Shown: positions 1 to 7,055, counted from the first letter of the stretch. The stretch: DNA of 47,321 nt from an uncultured Ectothiorhodospiraceae bacterium (GCA_947258615.1 CAMYIX010000045.1:1-47321), one strand, 5' to 3'. Notes: a model not told the origin generated them from the sequence alone. Program-made: numbers and translations.

Positions 1-33
1 TTCGTTAAACCACTTAACGGTACCTGTAGCCAT
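1..33 (-). CDS. CspA-family cold-shock protein, N-terminal fragment cut by the window edge
   Basis: Read on the minus strand, the first 33 bases encode MATGTVKWFNE, the hallmark start of CspA-family single-stranded nucleic-acid-binding cold-shock proteins. The rest of the gene lies outside the window. A GAGGTG ribosome-binding site sits about 6 bases before the ATG. The family melts RNA secondary structure and acts as an RNA chaperone. Which csp paralogue this is cannot be told from 11 residues. Confidence 0.85.
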   Translation of the reverse strand, partial: MATGTVKWFNE

Positions 34-178
34 GTAAATCACCTCAACTAATAAAAAAGAAATGTGTTCAATTGCAAATCATCAAAGGCAATTTACAGCA
101 GATACAACTTGGAACTTCCGAAATAACCTAATAATGTGCAACCAAGCGGATTCTAACCACAAATGCGTGAAACAACAA
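34..178 (-). promoter_or_regulatory. Predicted promoter and long 5' leader of the cold-shock gene
   Basis: On the minus strand TTGTTG (173-178) and TAGAAT (150-155) are separated by exactly 17 bases, a credible sigma-70 promoter. It would start transcription near 143 and give a leader of about 110 bases before the ATG at 33. Long leaders that refold with temperature are typical of cspA-type genes. The promoter is read from sequence; thermosensing is inferred from the family. Between 178 and 352 I see no gene, only the upstream region of the chelatase gene. Confidence 0.45.
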
Positions 179-352
179 CACTCTTTCTGCGCCTCCGGCA
201 ATTCTTGCAGCACTGTTCCCGCCGCAGGATTAATGTATAAGAAAAAACTGAAATATTGGTGCGGCGTCTAGTGGCCGTTGTGTTTTCGCCACGGAAAAAT
301 TAACGGTACGCCTACTGGTTAATCGAAATTTATAACGGTTAGACTTCATCCC

Positions 353-718
353 ATGAAAAGTTTGCTGCTGGTGGCGCACGGTAGCCGGCGCGCGGCCTCG
401 AACGACGAGGTGCGTGCACTGGCCTCTCACCTGGAGGTGTACACGAACGGTGCCTACGGGCAGGTGGCCTGTGCCTTTCTCGAGCTGGCGGAGCCGTCGA
501 TACCGGATGGCCTGCGCCAGGCGATCCATTCCGGGTCCAGGGAGGTCATCGTTTTACCTTATTTCCTGTCTGCCGGCCTGCACGTCGTGGCAGATATCCC
601 GAGTGAGCTGGACGTGGTGAGGGCCGAGTACCCGGACGTGCGGATCACCCTGGCATCCTACCTGGGGGCGTCGGCCGGCATCGTGGAATTGCTGGCGGGT
701 CTGGCCGATCAGGGTTAG
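353..718 (+). CDS. CbiX/SirB-type sirohydrochlorin chelatase, short form
   Basis: A 121-residue protein of the short CbiX class, which inserts a divalent metal (Fe2+ or Co2+) into sirohydrochlorin for siroheme or cobalamin synthesis. The start LLLVAHGSRR holds the family's first active-site histidine (H9), and LPYFLSAGLHVVADIP holds the second (H77). About 120 residues is the length of the small chelatases that act as homodimers. It is a cytoplasmic enzyme. A siroheme role would suit a sulfur- or sulfite-metabolising organism, but no other siroheme gene lies nearby, so the metal preference is open. Confidence 0.85.
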   Translation: MKSLLLVAHGSRRAASNDEVRALASHLEVYTNGAYGQVACAFLELAEPSIPDGLRQAIHSGSREVIVLPYFLSAGLHVVADIPSELDVVRAEYPDVRITLASYLGASAGIVELLAGLADQG

Positions 719-885
719 ACCGCATCGCTCACCCTGTCTGTTCAGTTCCGTTCACGGGCCTGCTGGATTCGTCCGGGCAGATCACTTAGCATCGGGTCTA
801 CTCCTTAATCCGGCAAACAGGGAGTCAATTCAATTCGGCAGGGCACCGGGCGTTCTGTGGCCTGTACAGTTCCTGGGGGTACATC

Positions 886-1062
886 ATGGACCCGTTTATT
901 GTTGAGGTTTCCCGGCAGATCGACAGCTACCAGTCGCGCGAGGAGATCATGCACATCCTGGACGAGCTGGAATTTCTTTTCGAGGCCCTGGAAGAGGAAC
1001 AGCAGGATGCCTGTTCACGGCTGATGTCGCTACTCGAGGAGCGTCTGCGCTCACAGGACTGA
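886..1062 (+). CDS. Small acidic conserved-looking protein (58 aa), unknown function
   Basis: An ATG ORF of 58 codons starting MDPFIVEVSRQIDSY, preceded by a GGGGGT Shine-Dalgarno-like stretch. It is very acidic and leucine-rich (for example ILDELEFLFEALEEE) and looks wholly alpha-helical, like a small coiled-coil or adaptor protein. Its stop lies 4 bases before the ATG of the next gene, so the two are almost certainly co-translated. Codon use and the tight spacing argue that it is real despite its length. I do not recognise a family. Confidence 0.65.
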   Translation: MDPFIVEVSRQIDSYQSREEIMHILDELEFLFEALEEEQQDACSRLMSLLEERLRSQD

Positions 1063-1066
1063 TTGC

Positions 1067-1921
1067 ATGCCGGTCACGCGTTACTACGGACGCCGCCGGG
1101 TCGCGCCATTCCTGGGTGTGGTGCAGGTGATCGAGCTTGAGGAGGCGCGTGCGATCTCGGTGGACGGGCGGCGCTGGCAGCTGCAGTTGCTCAGCCTGGA
1201 GCCCATCGCGCAGCAGGTCTGGGGCAACATCGGGCCGCGCGAGACCAGGCGGCGCTGGTTTATCTACGGGAGTTGCGAATCCGCGGATGCAATCGAACGG
1301 ATACCGGTGAATCCACTGGTGGGTGACCCGTCGCAACACCCGGCCTTGCCGGGCCTGCTGGACGCGCTGCTACAGCGGCCCGAATTGCCGTTTGCCCTGC
1401 AGGATGACTGGGAGGCCTGGTTGTGCGATGCGAGTGGTGAGCCGGTGGCGCTGATCGATACCGCATTACCGGGGGAGGACCGGGCAGCGGTCGCTGGCGC
1501 GGACTGGCACAGCCTGCCGGGCATGGCCGCGGGCTTCCATTCGGTCTCACACTACCCGGCTGAACTCGGCCTGATACCCGGCCAGGCGCTCGAACACCTG
1601 GTCATGCAGGCGTCCAGGACCGGCCAGCCACGGTGGCTTGCCCGGGGTCCGGATCAGGAAGGCGCCGGATTGCCGGAGTTGCCATGGCGGATGGACTGGC
1701 CAACAGTTGCGGAGCAGGCACTGTTTGATGACTACACGGACCATCTGGCGCCCTACCTGCTGACCCTGCCTTACCTCACCACGCAACTGCGCGACCGCCT
1801 GGAGGCCAGCGCCGTGGCGCAGTATGAAATGCTGAACGCCATCTATCCGCTGATACCGTGCGTTGTCGATGCTGAACGCATGGAGGTCGCGCGGGTCAAG
1901 GCGCAGCTGGCACGGGAATAG
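1067..1921 (+). CDS. Hypothetical protein (284 aa) paired with the upstream 58-aa protein
   Basis: A full-length soluble protein with no signal peptide or membrane segment. It begins with a basic stretch (MPVTRYYGRRR) and is otherwise rich in Trp, Leu and acidic residues, with a charged C-terminal helix. No catalytic motif or known domain is recognisable to me. Codon use matches the neighbouring core genes, so it looks native. The 4-base gap to the 58-aa ORF suggests a two-gene operon and perhaps a protein-partner relation, which is inference. Confidence 0.75.
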   Translation: MPVTRYYGRRRVAPFLGVVQVIELEEARAISVDGRRWQLQLLSLEPIAQQVWGNIGPRETRRRWFIYGSCESADAIERIPVNPLVGDPSQHPALPGLLDALLQRPELPFALQDDWEAWLCDASGEPVALIDTALPGEDRAAVAGADWHSLPGMAAGFHSVSHYPAELGLIPGQALEHLVMQASRTGQPRWLARGPDQEGAGLPELPWRMDWPTVAEQALFDDYTDHLAPYLLTLPYLTTQLRDRLEASAVAQYEMLNAIYPLIPCVVDAERMEVARVKAQLARE

Positions 1922-1922
1922 C

Positions 1923-1949
1923 CGAAAAGGGGGAATTCCGCTTTTTCCG
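1923..1949. terminator. Possible bidirectional terminator between convergent genes
   Basis: An imperfect palindrome centred on GAATTC, with an A-rich left arm (GAAAAGGGG) and a T-rich right arm (CGCTTTTTCC), lies between two convergent genes. It could end transcripts from both strands. The stem has mismatches, so this is tentative. Confidence 0.4.
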
Positions 1950-2000
1950 TGACTTCAGGGCCTATCTTTGCCGGTTGCAGCAATAACCGTAATGTTCACC

Positions 2001-2534
2001 TTATTTGTTGCGACTCCTGGGTGCCTTTTTCTGGGCACTCTTTTTCGGCTCCAGGGTGAACCAGTCTTCATGGGTGATTTCGTGGAAATAATCGGCCTCA
2101 TCGATGAGGAGTTTCGAGGTGGTGGCGGGAACGGCTGCGATTTCGACCCGCACGCCCTCCGATTTCAGGTGACTGACCAGCTCCACATAGTCGGAATCAC
2201 CCGACATGATAATGATGGTGTCGACCTTGCTGGCAAGCTGGGTCGCCTTGATGGACAGGGGGATGTCGGCACTTTTATGGCAGGGGCGGACCGACCCGTG
2301 GTAGTTGGTGTGCAGCCGTTCCTTGAGCTTTGAGGAGATCTGCCGGCCCTCGCGAAAGTACACCAGGCGATTGAGGCCACGGTTGCCCAGCAGCTTCGGT
2401 ACCAGGGTGTCGAAGTTCAGCATGGTATTCGGCTTGTTGGTCTCTGAATGAATGCTGCGCTCGATGTTGTTGCCGTCGACCAGGATGGCCACGGACTGGT
2501 TGATGAGGACGTTGACAGCGGCATCCTGTGACAT
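2001..2534 (-). CDS. NYN-domain (LabA/DUF88-like) putative ribonuclease
   Basis: A 177-residue protein with the NYN/PIN-like fold found in LabA/DUF88 proteins. The conserved acidic residues that would bind the metal are visible: D20 in AILVDGNNIE, D90 in KSADIPL, and D113 and D115 in IIMSGDSDY. The C-terminus is a lysine- and arginine-rich tail (EPKKSAQKKAPRSRNK) that could bind RNA. The family is thought to be single-strand RNA nucleases, but the substrate is unknown here. It is divergent from the CopD-like gene, with a palindromic sequence between them. Confidence 0.8.
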   Translation of the reverse strand: MSQDAAVNVLINQSVAILVDGNNIERSIHSETNKPNTMLNFDTLVPKLLGNRGLNRLVYFREGRQISSKLKERLHTNYHGSVRPCHKSADIPLSIKATQLASKVDTIIIMSGDSDYVELVSHLKSEGVRVEIAAVPATTSKLLIDEADYFHEITHEDWFTLEPKKSAQKKAPRSRNK

Positions 2535-2563
2535 GGCTTGTGACCTTGTTGTTTAAAGGGCTG

Positions 2564-2589
2564 AATGTGCAGGCACATTGTACATGTGC
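2564..2589. promoter_or_regulatory. Overlapping palindromes between divergent genes, possible operator
   Basis: The 26 bases contain two overlapping inverted repeats: AATGTGC-AG-GCACATT (perfect 7-bp arms) and GCACAT-TGTAC-ATGTGC (perfect 6-bp arms), which share the GCACAT arm. They lie 30 bases upstream of the NYN gene and about 110 bases upstream of the CopD-like gene. The symmetry suits a dimeric repressor or activator site. No regulator gene lies next to it, so this is only a candidate. Confidence 0.3.
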
Positions 2590-2698
2590 TGATTGCACGA
2601 CAGAACAGCCCGTGTAAATCCTCCGGGGTCCAGCAATCTCCGCAAGTCTGTGAGAGAATCCGCTGCGTTAACCGGTCAGTCTATCAAGGGGAATCATT

Positions 2699-3160
2699 AT
2701 GGGAATCGCGGTTTTGCTTCACGTGGTGGCAGTCGTCGTCTGGGTTGGGGGGATGTTCTTTGCCTACATGGCGCTGCGGCCGGTAGCGGCCAGCGAGCTG
2801 GAGCCGCCACAGCGGTTGCGCCTGTGGGCCGGGGTGTTTGCACGGTTCTTTCCCTGGGTATGGGCGGCCGTGGCGCTTATCATGGCGACCGGACTGTGGA
2901 TGGTGTTCGCCGTGTTTGGCGGCATCGGGTCCTCGGGCCTCTATATCGACCTGATGCTGGGTATCGGAGTCGTCATGATGCTGATTTTCTTTCATGTGTT
3001 TTTCGCCCCCTACAAGCGCCTGCAGCGGGCGGTGGCCGCGGAAGACTGGCCTGCCGGGGGGAAGGCCCTCGGGCAGATCCGTTTGCTGATCGGCATCAAC
3101 CTGGTACTGGGCCTGATCACGGTCGTTATCGCCTCCGGCGGCCGTTTCCTGCTGGTCTGA
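2699..3160 (+). CDS. CopD-family integral membrane protein
   Basis: A 153-residue inner-membrane protein with four predicted hydrophobic helices (about residues 1-25, 48-72, 78-102 and 128-150). The N-terminal HVVAVVVWVGGMFFAY resembles the histidine-containing first helix of CopD-like and related small membrane proteins, where conserved histidines bind haem or copper. An AAGGGGAA ribosome-binding site precedes the ATG. No copper-resistance gene is adjacent, so the ligand is not known from context. Confidence 0.7.
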   Translation: MGIAVLLHVVAVVVWVGGMFFAYMALRPVAASELEPPQRLRLWAGVFARFFPWVWAAVALIMATGLWMVFAVFGGIGSSGLYIDLMLGIGVVMMLIFFHVFFAPYKRLQRAVAAEDWPAGGKALGQIRLLIGINLVLGLITVVIASGGRFLLV

Positions 3161-3220
3161 CCGGGGCCGGCGGTGCCTGTGCCGCGGCTGTGACGTGCCA
3201 TGGCGGGTTGCCTGATCCAC

Positions 3221-3249
3221 TTGATAGACGGGCAGATGAAGGCTAAAGT
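3221..3249 (+). promoter_or_regulatory. Sigma-70 promoter of the DsrC-like gene
   Basis: TTGATA (3221-3226) and TAAAGT (3244-3249) are separated by 17 bases, giving a start site near 3256. This makes an ATG at 3255 unlikely as the start codon and favours the GTG at 3306, which has its own AGAGGAG site. Confidence 0.5.
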
Positions 3250-3305
3250 CACAAATGATACCTACAAAAAAATCAAATCAGATCAACACACAGAGGAGCA
3301 AACAA

Positions 3306-3674
3306 GTGACCGAATCCATGGATAATATCTTGCACCCGCGTGGTAACACTGCAGGCAGTCCGGAATTTCCCCATGCCCCGGCGGATTGGACGCGTCAGGA
3401 TGCCGAAAACACGGCCGCGACGGAGGGCCTGGATCTGGGCGCAGACCACTGGGATGCAGTCCGTGCCCTGCAGGAGTATTTCGCGCGGCACGACAGTCCC
3501 GGCATCCATGCGCGCGAATTGTGTGACGCCCTGGATGAAAAATTCCATTCCAGGGGCGGCCTGAAATATCTCTATACCCTGTTTCCGGGCGGACCGGTCT
3601 CCCAGGGTTGCCGCCTGGCCGGCATCGAGCCACCGGCCGGCAGTAGGGACTGCGGCTTCGGGAGCGTTCAGTAG
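3306..3674 (+). CDS. DsrC/TusE-family protein with altered C-terminal cysteine
   Basis: A 122-residue protein whose second half matches the DsrC/TusE/RspA family (ALQEYFARHDSPGIHAR, GLKYLYTLFPGGPVSQGCRL). DsrC carries sulfur as a trisulfide between two cysteines 11 positions apart in a flexible C-terminal arm. Here C102 occupies the inner position, but the residue 11 further on is S113. An extra C116 follows, in a tail longer than usual. It is therefore neither a canonical DsrC (both cysteines) nor TusE (only the terminal one). GTG is chosen because AGAGGAG lies 7 bases upstream and the predicted promoter starts near 3256; an upstream ATG at 3255 would add 17 residues. Role in sulfur trafficking or regulation is inferred. 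Confidence 0.8.
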   Translation: MTESMDNILHPRGNTAGSPEFPHAPADWTRQDAENTAATEGLDLGADHWDAVRALQEYFARHDSPGIHARELCDALDEKFHSRGGLKYLYTLFPGGPVSQGCRLAGIEPPAGSRDCGFGSVQ

Positions 3675-3826
3675 CGCTCCTTCTGCTGGCGCCGCCCGGT
3701 TGGGGCGCGCCGCAGTTTCCCGGATCGCACACTGCGTGTAATAAACGGTGAACCGGGGAATCGAAAAGGGTTGACCGCTTTGTGGGCAGATCAGCGAGGC
3801 GGCCCAGGAGCAGCTGCCTGAAACCC

Positions 3827-4369
3827 ATGACACCCGCAGAGATTGTCGATTTCTGGTTTTCGGAGACGGCGCGTGCGCACTGGTTCATGTCCACGCCTGA
3901 ATTTGACCGGGAGATCGGGGCGCGATTCGAGACGACCTGGGCGCAGGCGCGTGACGGGCAGCTGGCGGACTGGGAGCAGACAGCGGAAGGGGCCCTGGCC
4001 CTGGTGCTGCTGCTAGACCAGTTTCCCCTGAATATGTTCCGTGACCGGCCGGAAGGTTTCAGCACCGAGGCCGCCTCGCGCGCAGTGGCCGGGCGTGCCA
4101 TCGTGCGGGGCCTGGATGCCTCGCTGGCGGATGCTGGGAAGGCCTTTCTGTATCTGCCCTACATGCACAGCGAGTCACTGGCCGACCAGGACCGGTCGGT
4201 TGAATTATTTGAGCTGGCCGGGCTGGCGGACAACCTCAAGTGGGCCAGGCATCACCGTGAGATTGTGCGCCGCTTCGGGCGTTTCCCCCACCGCAACGCT
4301 ATCCTTGGGCGCGCCAGTACCCCTGAAGAAACCGAATGGCTGGTTTCTCCACAAGGATTCACTCCCTGA
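3827..4369 (+). CDS. DUF924 family protein
   Basis: A 180-residue soluble protein that opens with the family signature EIVDFWFSETARAHWF and contains LVLLLDQFPLNMFRDRP and KAFLYLPYMHSES. DUF924 proteins are all-helical and TPR-like, with no established activity. I chose the ATG at 3827 because homologues begin just before the FWF motif; an in-frame GTG at 3782 would add 15 residues. The stop overlaps the next start by one base (TGATG), so it is translationally coupled to the YjbQ-family gene. Confidence 0.85.
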   Translation: MTPAEIVDFWFSETARAHWFMSTPEFDREIGARFETTWAQARDGQLADWEQTAEGALALVLLLDQFPLNMFRDRPEGFSTEAASRAVAGRAIVRGLDASLADAGKAFLYLPYMHSESLADQDRSVELFELAGLADNLKWARHHREIVRRFGRFPHRNAILGRASTPEETEWLVSPQGFTP

Positions 4370-4776
4370 TGCACGAGACCATTACCCTGGCAACCGATAC
4401 GCGCGAGACCCTGGTCGATATCACCGCACAGGTCAAGGCGGCGGTCGAGCGCAGCGGGGTGCGCAACGGGATCGTTTCCATCTACGCCCAGGGCGCCACG
4501 GCCGCAATCATGGTCCAGGAGAACTGGGACGAGAGCGTGCAGACGGACGTGATCAACCTGCTGCGCAAGCTGATCCCCCGGGGTGTGTGGCTGCACGATG
4601 CCCAGGACGGCAACGGCGATGCGCATCTCAAGGCCGGACTGGTCGGGCCTTCCGAAACCATCCCGCTGATCGATGGCCAGCTGGGCCTCTCCACCTGGCA
4701 GAATATCTTCTTCTGCGAATTCGACGGTCCGCGCGCTGACAGGCGGGTTGTCTGCACTGTGATGGCCGAGAGCTAG
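4369..4776 (+). CDS. YjbQ family protein (UPF0047, secondary thiamine-phosphate synthase-like)
   Basis: A 135-residue protein of the YjbQ family, small trimeric beta-rich proteins some of which show weak thiamine-phosphate synthase activity. QENWDESV, SETIPLIDGQLGLSTWQ and FCEFDGPR match the family core. The usual His-Thr-Thr/Ser segment reads QGATAA here, so the conserved histidine is replaced, as in a divergent subfamily. It is coupled by a one-base overlap to the DUF924 gene. Its TAG stop lies inside the left terminal repeat of the MITE-like element that follows, so the native C-terminus may have been trimmed or extended. Confidence 0.85.
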   Translation: MHETITLATDTRETLVDITAQVKAAVERSGVRNGIVSIYAQGATAAIMVQENWDESVQTDVINLLRKLIPRGVWLHDAQDGNGDAHLKAGLVGPSETIPLIDGQLGLSTWQNIFFCEFDGPRADRRVVCTVMAES

Positions 4777-4909
4777 GGAAGGCCCGATCAAGCTGTCATT
4801 CCGGGCGGAGCGTAGCGGAGACCCGGAATCCAGTTGTTGGTAATAAGGTATTACTGGATTCCGGCCTCTACCGGAATGACGAACGATGAGTTAATCAGGC
4901 CTCACCTAG
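4773..4909. repeat. MITE-like element A, 137 bp, with 19-bp terminal inverted repeats
   Basis: The ends CTAGGGAAGGCCCGATCAA (4773-4791) and, inverted, CTAGGTGAGGCCTGATTAA (4891-4909) match at 15 of 19 positions. Inside lies a second inverted pair, GTCATTCCGG...CCGGAATCCAGT, of a type common in proteobacterial genomes. There is no coding capacity. The size and terminal motif parallel the 138-bp element at 34046. CTAG occurs at both tips and may be the target duplication. Confidence 0.65.
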
Positions 4910-5285
4910 TATAAATTGTTGCCTTGCTGAATTCCTGACGCCAGCGCCGTTTCTGGCATGCGCTTGCTCTCCTGATGCTGCTGGCCTTGCCGGTTATGGA
5001 ACCGGCAAAAAGATGGCGCGTAATTCCTGTACCGGTTTGCAACCACAGCAGTCGTCAAGCGACTGTAATCTGTCCGTTTCTGCGCAGACAGTCGCTGTCC
5101 CCGAATACTTGAATACTACCCAAACATCCTAGGTGATTGGTACTAGGCCATAAGCCCTATAGGAAGCACCCGGGACCGCATTTACACTTCGCCTGTAATC
5201 GGTATCTTCGCCATAGACCCATCGTCGATATGTAACACCGCATGGATTGCATCGGTTGACTGTCGAACAACAGGGAGGATTTGTC
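4910..5285. other. Gap without a supported gene; contains a hairpin
   Basis: Apart from the end of the repeat element, this stretch holds a hairpin with AGCGACTGT (5058-5066) pairing with ACAGTCGCT (5088-5096) and a smaller TCTG/CAGA stem inside. There is no T-run after it. A short open frame near 4950-5110 contains a hydrophobic run (HALALLMLLALPVMEPA) but lacks a good start signal, and I do not call it. The promoter of the secreted-protein gene probably lies near the right end. Confidence 0.5.
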
Positions 5286-5615
5286 ATGAAGGGCATTACT
5301 GCTGCTGTATTCACCTTAACGCTTTTGTTGTACACAGGATCACACGCGCTGGCCGGGGAGCTGGATTCGATGCGCAAGTGGCAGATAGAACTGTTGTTCA
5401 ATCCGGTGGAGTCGCAACTCAGACTGGAAGATAAGGGCCGGGTTTTCATCTATGACAGTTTGAAAACTTCAGACATTGAGCGTGTGCTTGAAGAGCAGTT
5501 TGACCGCATAGAACACATGATGTTCGTGAGAACGGTCACTACTGATGAAGAAGGCAATCCCGTGCTTGACCGGGAAACGGGGGAGTTTGTTGTCGACGAT
5601 GATGGCTGTGATTGA
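5286..5615 (+). CDS. Small secreted protein (109 aa), unknown function
   Basis: The ATG at 5286 follows a strong AGGGAGGA site. The first 23 residues form a signal peptide (MKGITAAVFTLTLLLYTG, then HALA before GELDS), so the mature protein is about 86 residues and periplasmic or exported. The mature part is acidic (RVLEEQFDRIEHMMFV, TTDEEGNP, VVDDDGCD), with one cysteine near the end. I recognise no family. It shares the context GGAGG-TTTGTC-ATG with the lipoprotein gene downstream, which hints at related regulation or origin. Confidence 0.65.
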   Translation: MKGITAAVFTLTLLLYTGSHALAGELDSMRKWQIELLFNPVESQLRLEDKGRVFIYDSLKTSDIERVLEEQFDRIEHMMFVRTVTTDEEGNPVLDRETGEFVVDDDGCD

Positions 5616-5941
5616 TTGTTAGCCCAGGACTGGTAACCTGCGTTTAGCACCCCTCATTGAGTTAAACAGCAATACGACACGGCGGATCTGTCAGGGTTTG
5701 ATACCAAAGTGTCGGGTATCAGTAACAAGGGTGTTGGGACTATCAGTGTGCTTTATACGATAATATTTTTCCTGCTGTAAACCCAACCCATTGGCACTAG
5801 CCAAAAGGTACTGGTTTGTCCCTGGATTGCTCGTGGCTTGATCTCACTCAAGGTTAATTCTTGTGCGGGTATTATACTCCCACCAATGGAAGGGGATTGC
5901 TGTCCCACATCGGTACTGGCCCGAGAAATAGGAGGTTTGTC
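5616..5941. other. Gap between two exported-protein genes
   Basis: No gene is supported. The DNA is less GC-rich than its surroundings. One frame (about 5660-5780) is open for roughly 40 codons and ends in a hydrophobic stretch (VLYTIIFFLL), but it has no start codon or ribosome-binding site, so it may be a decayed remnant. The AGGAGG site of the lipoprotein gene is at the right end. Confidence 0.4.
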
Positions 5942-6970
5942 ATGGAGTATATAAGGACATTATTCATTGCTGTGTTTGTTGTCATTACACTTGTTGCCTG
6001 TGGAGGAGGCGGTGGACTTGCTGGAGATGGTGATCCCGTTCCGGGTGCCGCCATCAATATTACTGAGGCCAATGCTGTTTCCGTGACAGGTGCAATTGTT
6101 GGTTCTGTAGAAGTGGTACAGGGGCTCTCCGAGGGCGGCACCGGAGGAATCATTGGGGTTGCTGCCGTAACAGCCGCTGGTGAGTTCAGTATGGGAGATT
6201 TTGTGCTGCAGCAACTGGGCAGGTTTGCCGTGGTGCGGGAACAGGCACTGGCAAGCAATGCCGTGGGCGTGGCGATCAGCCCGCCGATCACAGAGGACTG
6301 TGACAATGTAGGTCCAGGGACCATCACCATCACAGGTGATGTTGCCGACCAAACCCTCAACAGCATCGCGGTTGGGGATAATCTAGTTCTGACATTGAAC
6401 AATTGTGAAGTGGATGGACTGGTGGCCAACGGGGAATTCGATCTGTCCGTTGCTGCATTCAGTGGTGATATCGATACCTTCATTCCGCCCTACAGCCTCA
6501 CGGTGGATGTGGTGCTAACGGATTTCACCGTCAACAACGGCCTGCTGACGTTCGAAGGGGACGGCGACATGAGGCTCACCCTGGCCGGCAATACCGACGG
6601 CACCATGGAAATGATCGCTTCCGGGATTGCATTGACAGCAACGGAGTCCGGTCTGACCACAACGCTGGCCAATTACCTCTATGAGTTGACGGAAAGGGTA
6701 TTTACTCCGTTTGATTACAGTCTTGGCATGAGCGGGGAGCTGGATAGTTCAGTGTTGGGCGGCTCGGTGATGTTCGACACCATTGAGACCTTTACAGGTT
6801 TTGGAGAGGAATTTCCCAGTACCGGTGTGCTGCTGATAAGCGGTGCAGGTGGCTCGCAGTGCCGGTTGACGACCATCGACTCGGTCACTGTAACGATCGA
6901 GGTGGATGCGGACGGTGACGGGGTATTCGAGACCACGATCGACGAGACCTGGGAGGGCCTGGTCTCATAG
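5942..6970 (+). CDS. Putative lipoprotein (342 aa), unknown function
   Basis: The start ATG follows TAGGAGG. Residues 1-20 form a lipoprotein signal ending in the lipobox L17-V-A-C20, followed by a glycine-rich linker (GGGGGLAGDGD). There is no aspartate right after the cysteine, so outer-membrane sorting is expected. The rest is rich in Thr, Val, Gly and Asp, with alternating beta-strand patterns and two short cysteine-containing segments (EDCDNVGPG, SQCRLTT). It ends in an acidic DADGDGVFETTID stretch that could bind calcium. I recognise no family. An excellent terminator follows, so it probably ends its own transcript. Confidence 0.75.
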   Translation: MEYIRTLFIAVFVVITLVACGGGGGLAGDGDPVPGAAINITEANAVSVTGAIVGSVEVVQGLSEGGTGGIIGVAAVTAAGEFSMGDFVLQQLGRFAVVREQALASNAVGVAISPPITEDCDNVGPGTITITGDVADQTLNSIAVGDNLVLTLNNCEVDGLVANGEFDLSVAAFSGDIDTFIPPYSLTVDVVLTDFTVNNGLLTFEGDGDMRLTLAGNTDGTMEMIASGIALTATESGLTTTLANYLYELTERVFTPFDYSLGMSGELDSSVLGGSVMFDTIETFTGFGEEFPSTGVLLISGAGGSQCRLTTIDSVTVTIEVDADGDGVFETTIDETWEGLVS

Positions 6971-7004
6971 TCGTTACCTGTTGCGATACAATCAGTGTTC
7001 CAGG

Positions 7005-7037
7005 CATGCGGGCTTTCTTGCCCGCATGTTTTTTCTT
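7005..7037 (+). terminator. Rho-independent terminator after the lipoprotein gene
   Basis: Perfect 9-bp stem CATGCGGGC (7005-7013) and GCCCGCATG (7020-7028), with a six-base loop TTTCTT, followed by TTTTTTCTT. This is the clearest intrinsic terminator in the window. Confidence 0.93.
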
Positions 7038-7055
7038 ACGATTTGAGTGGACCTG

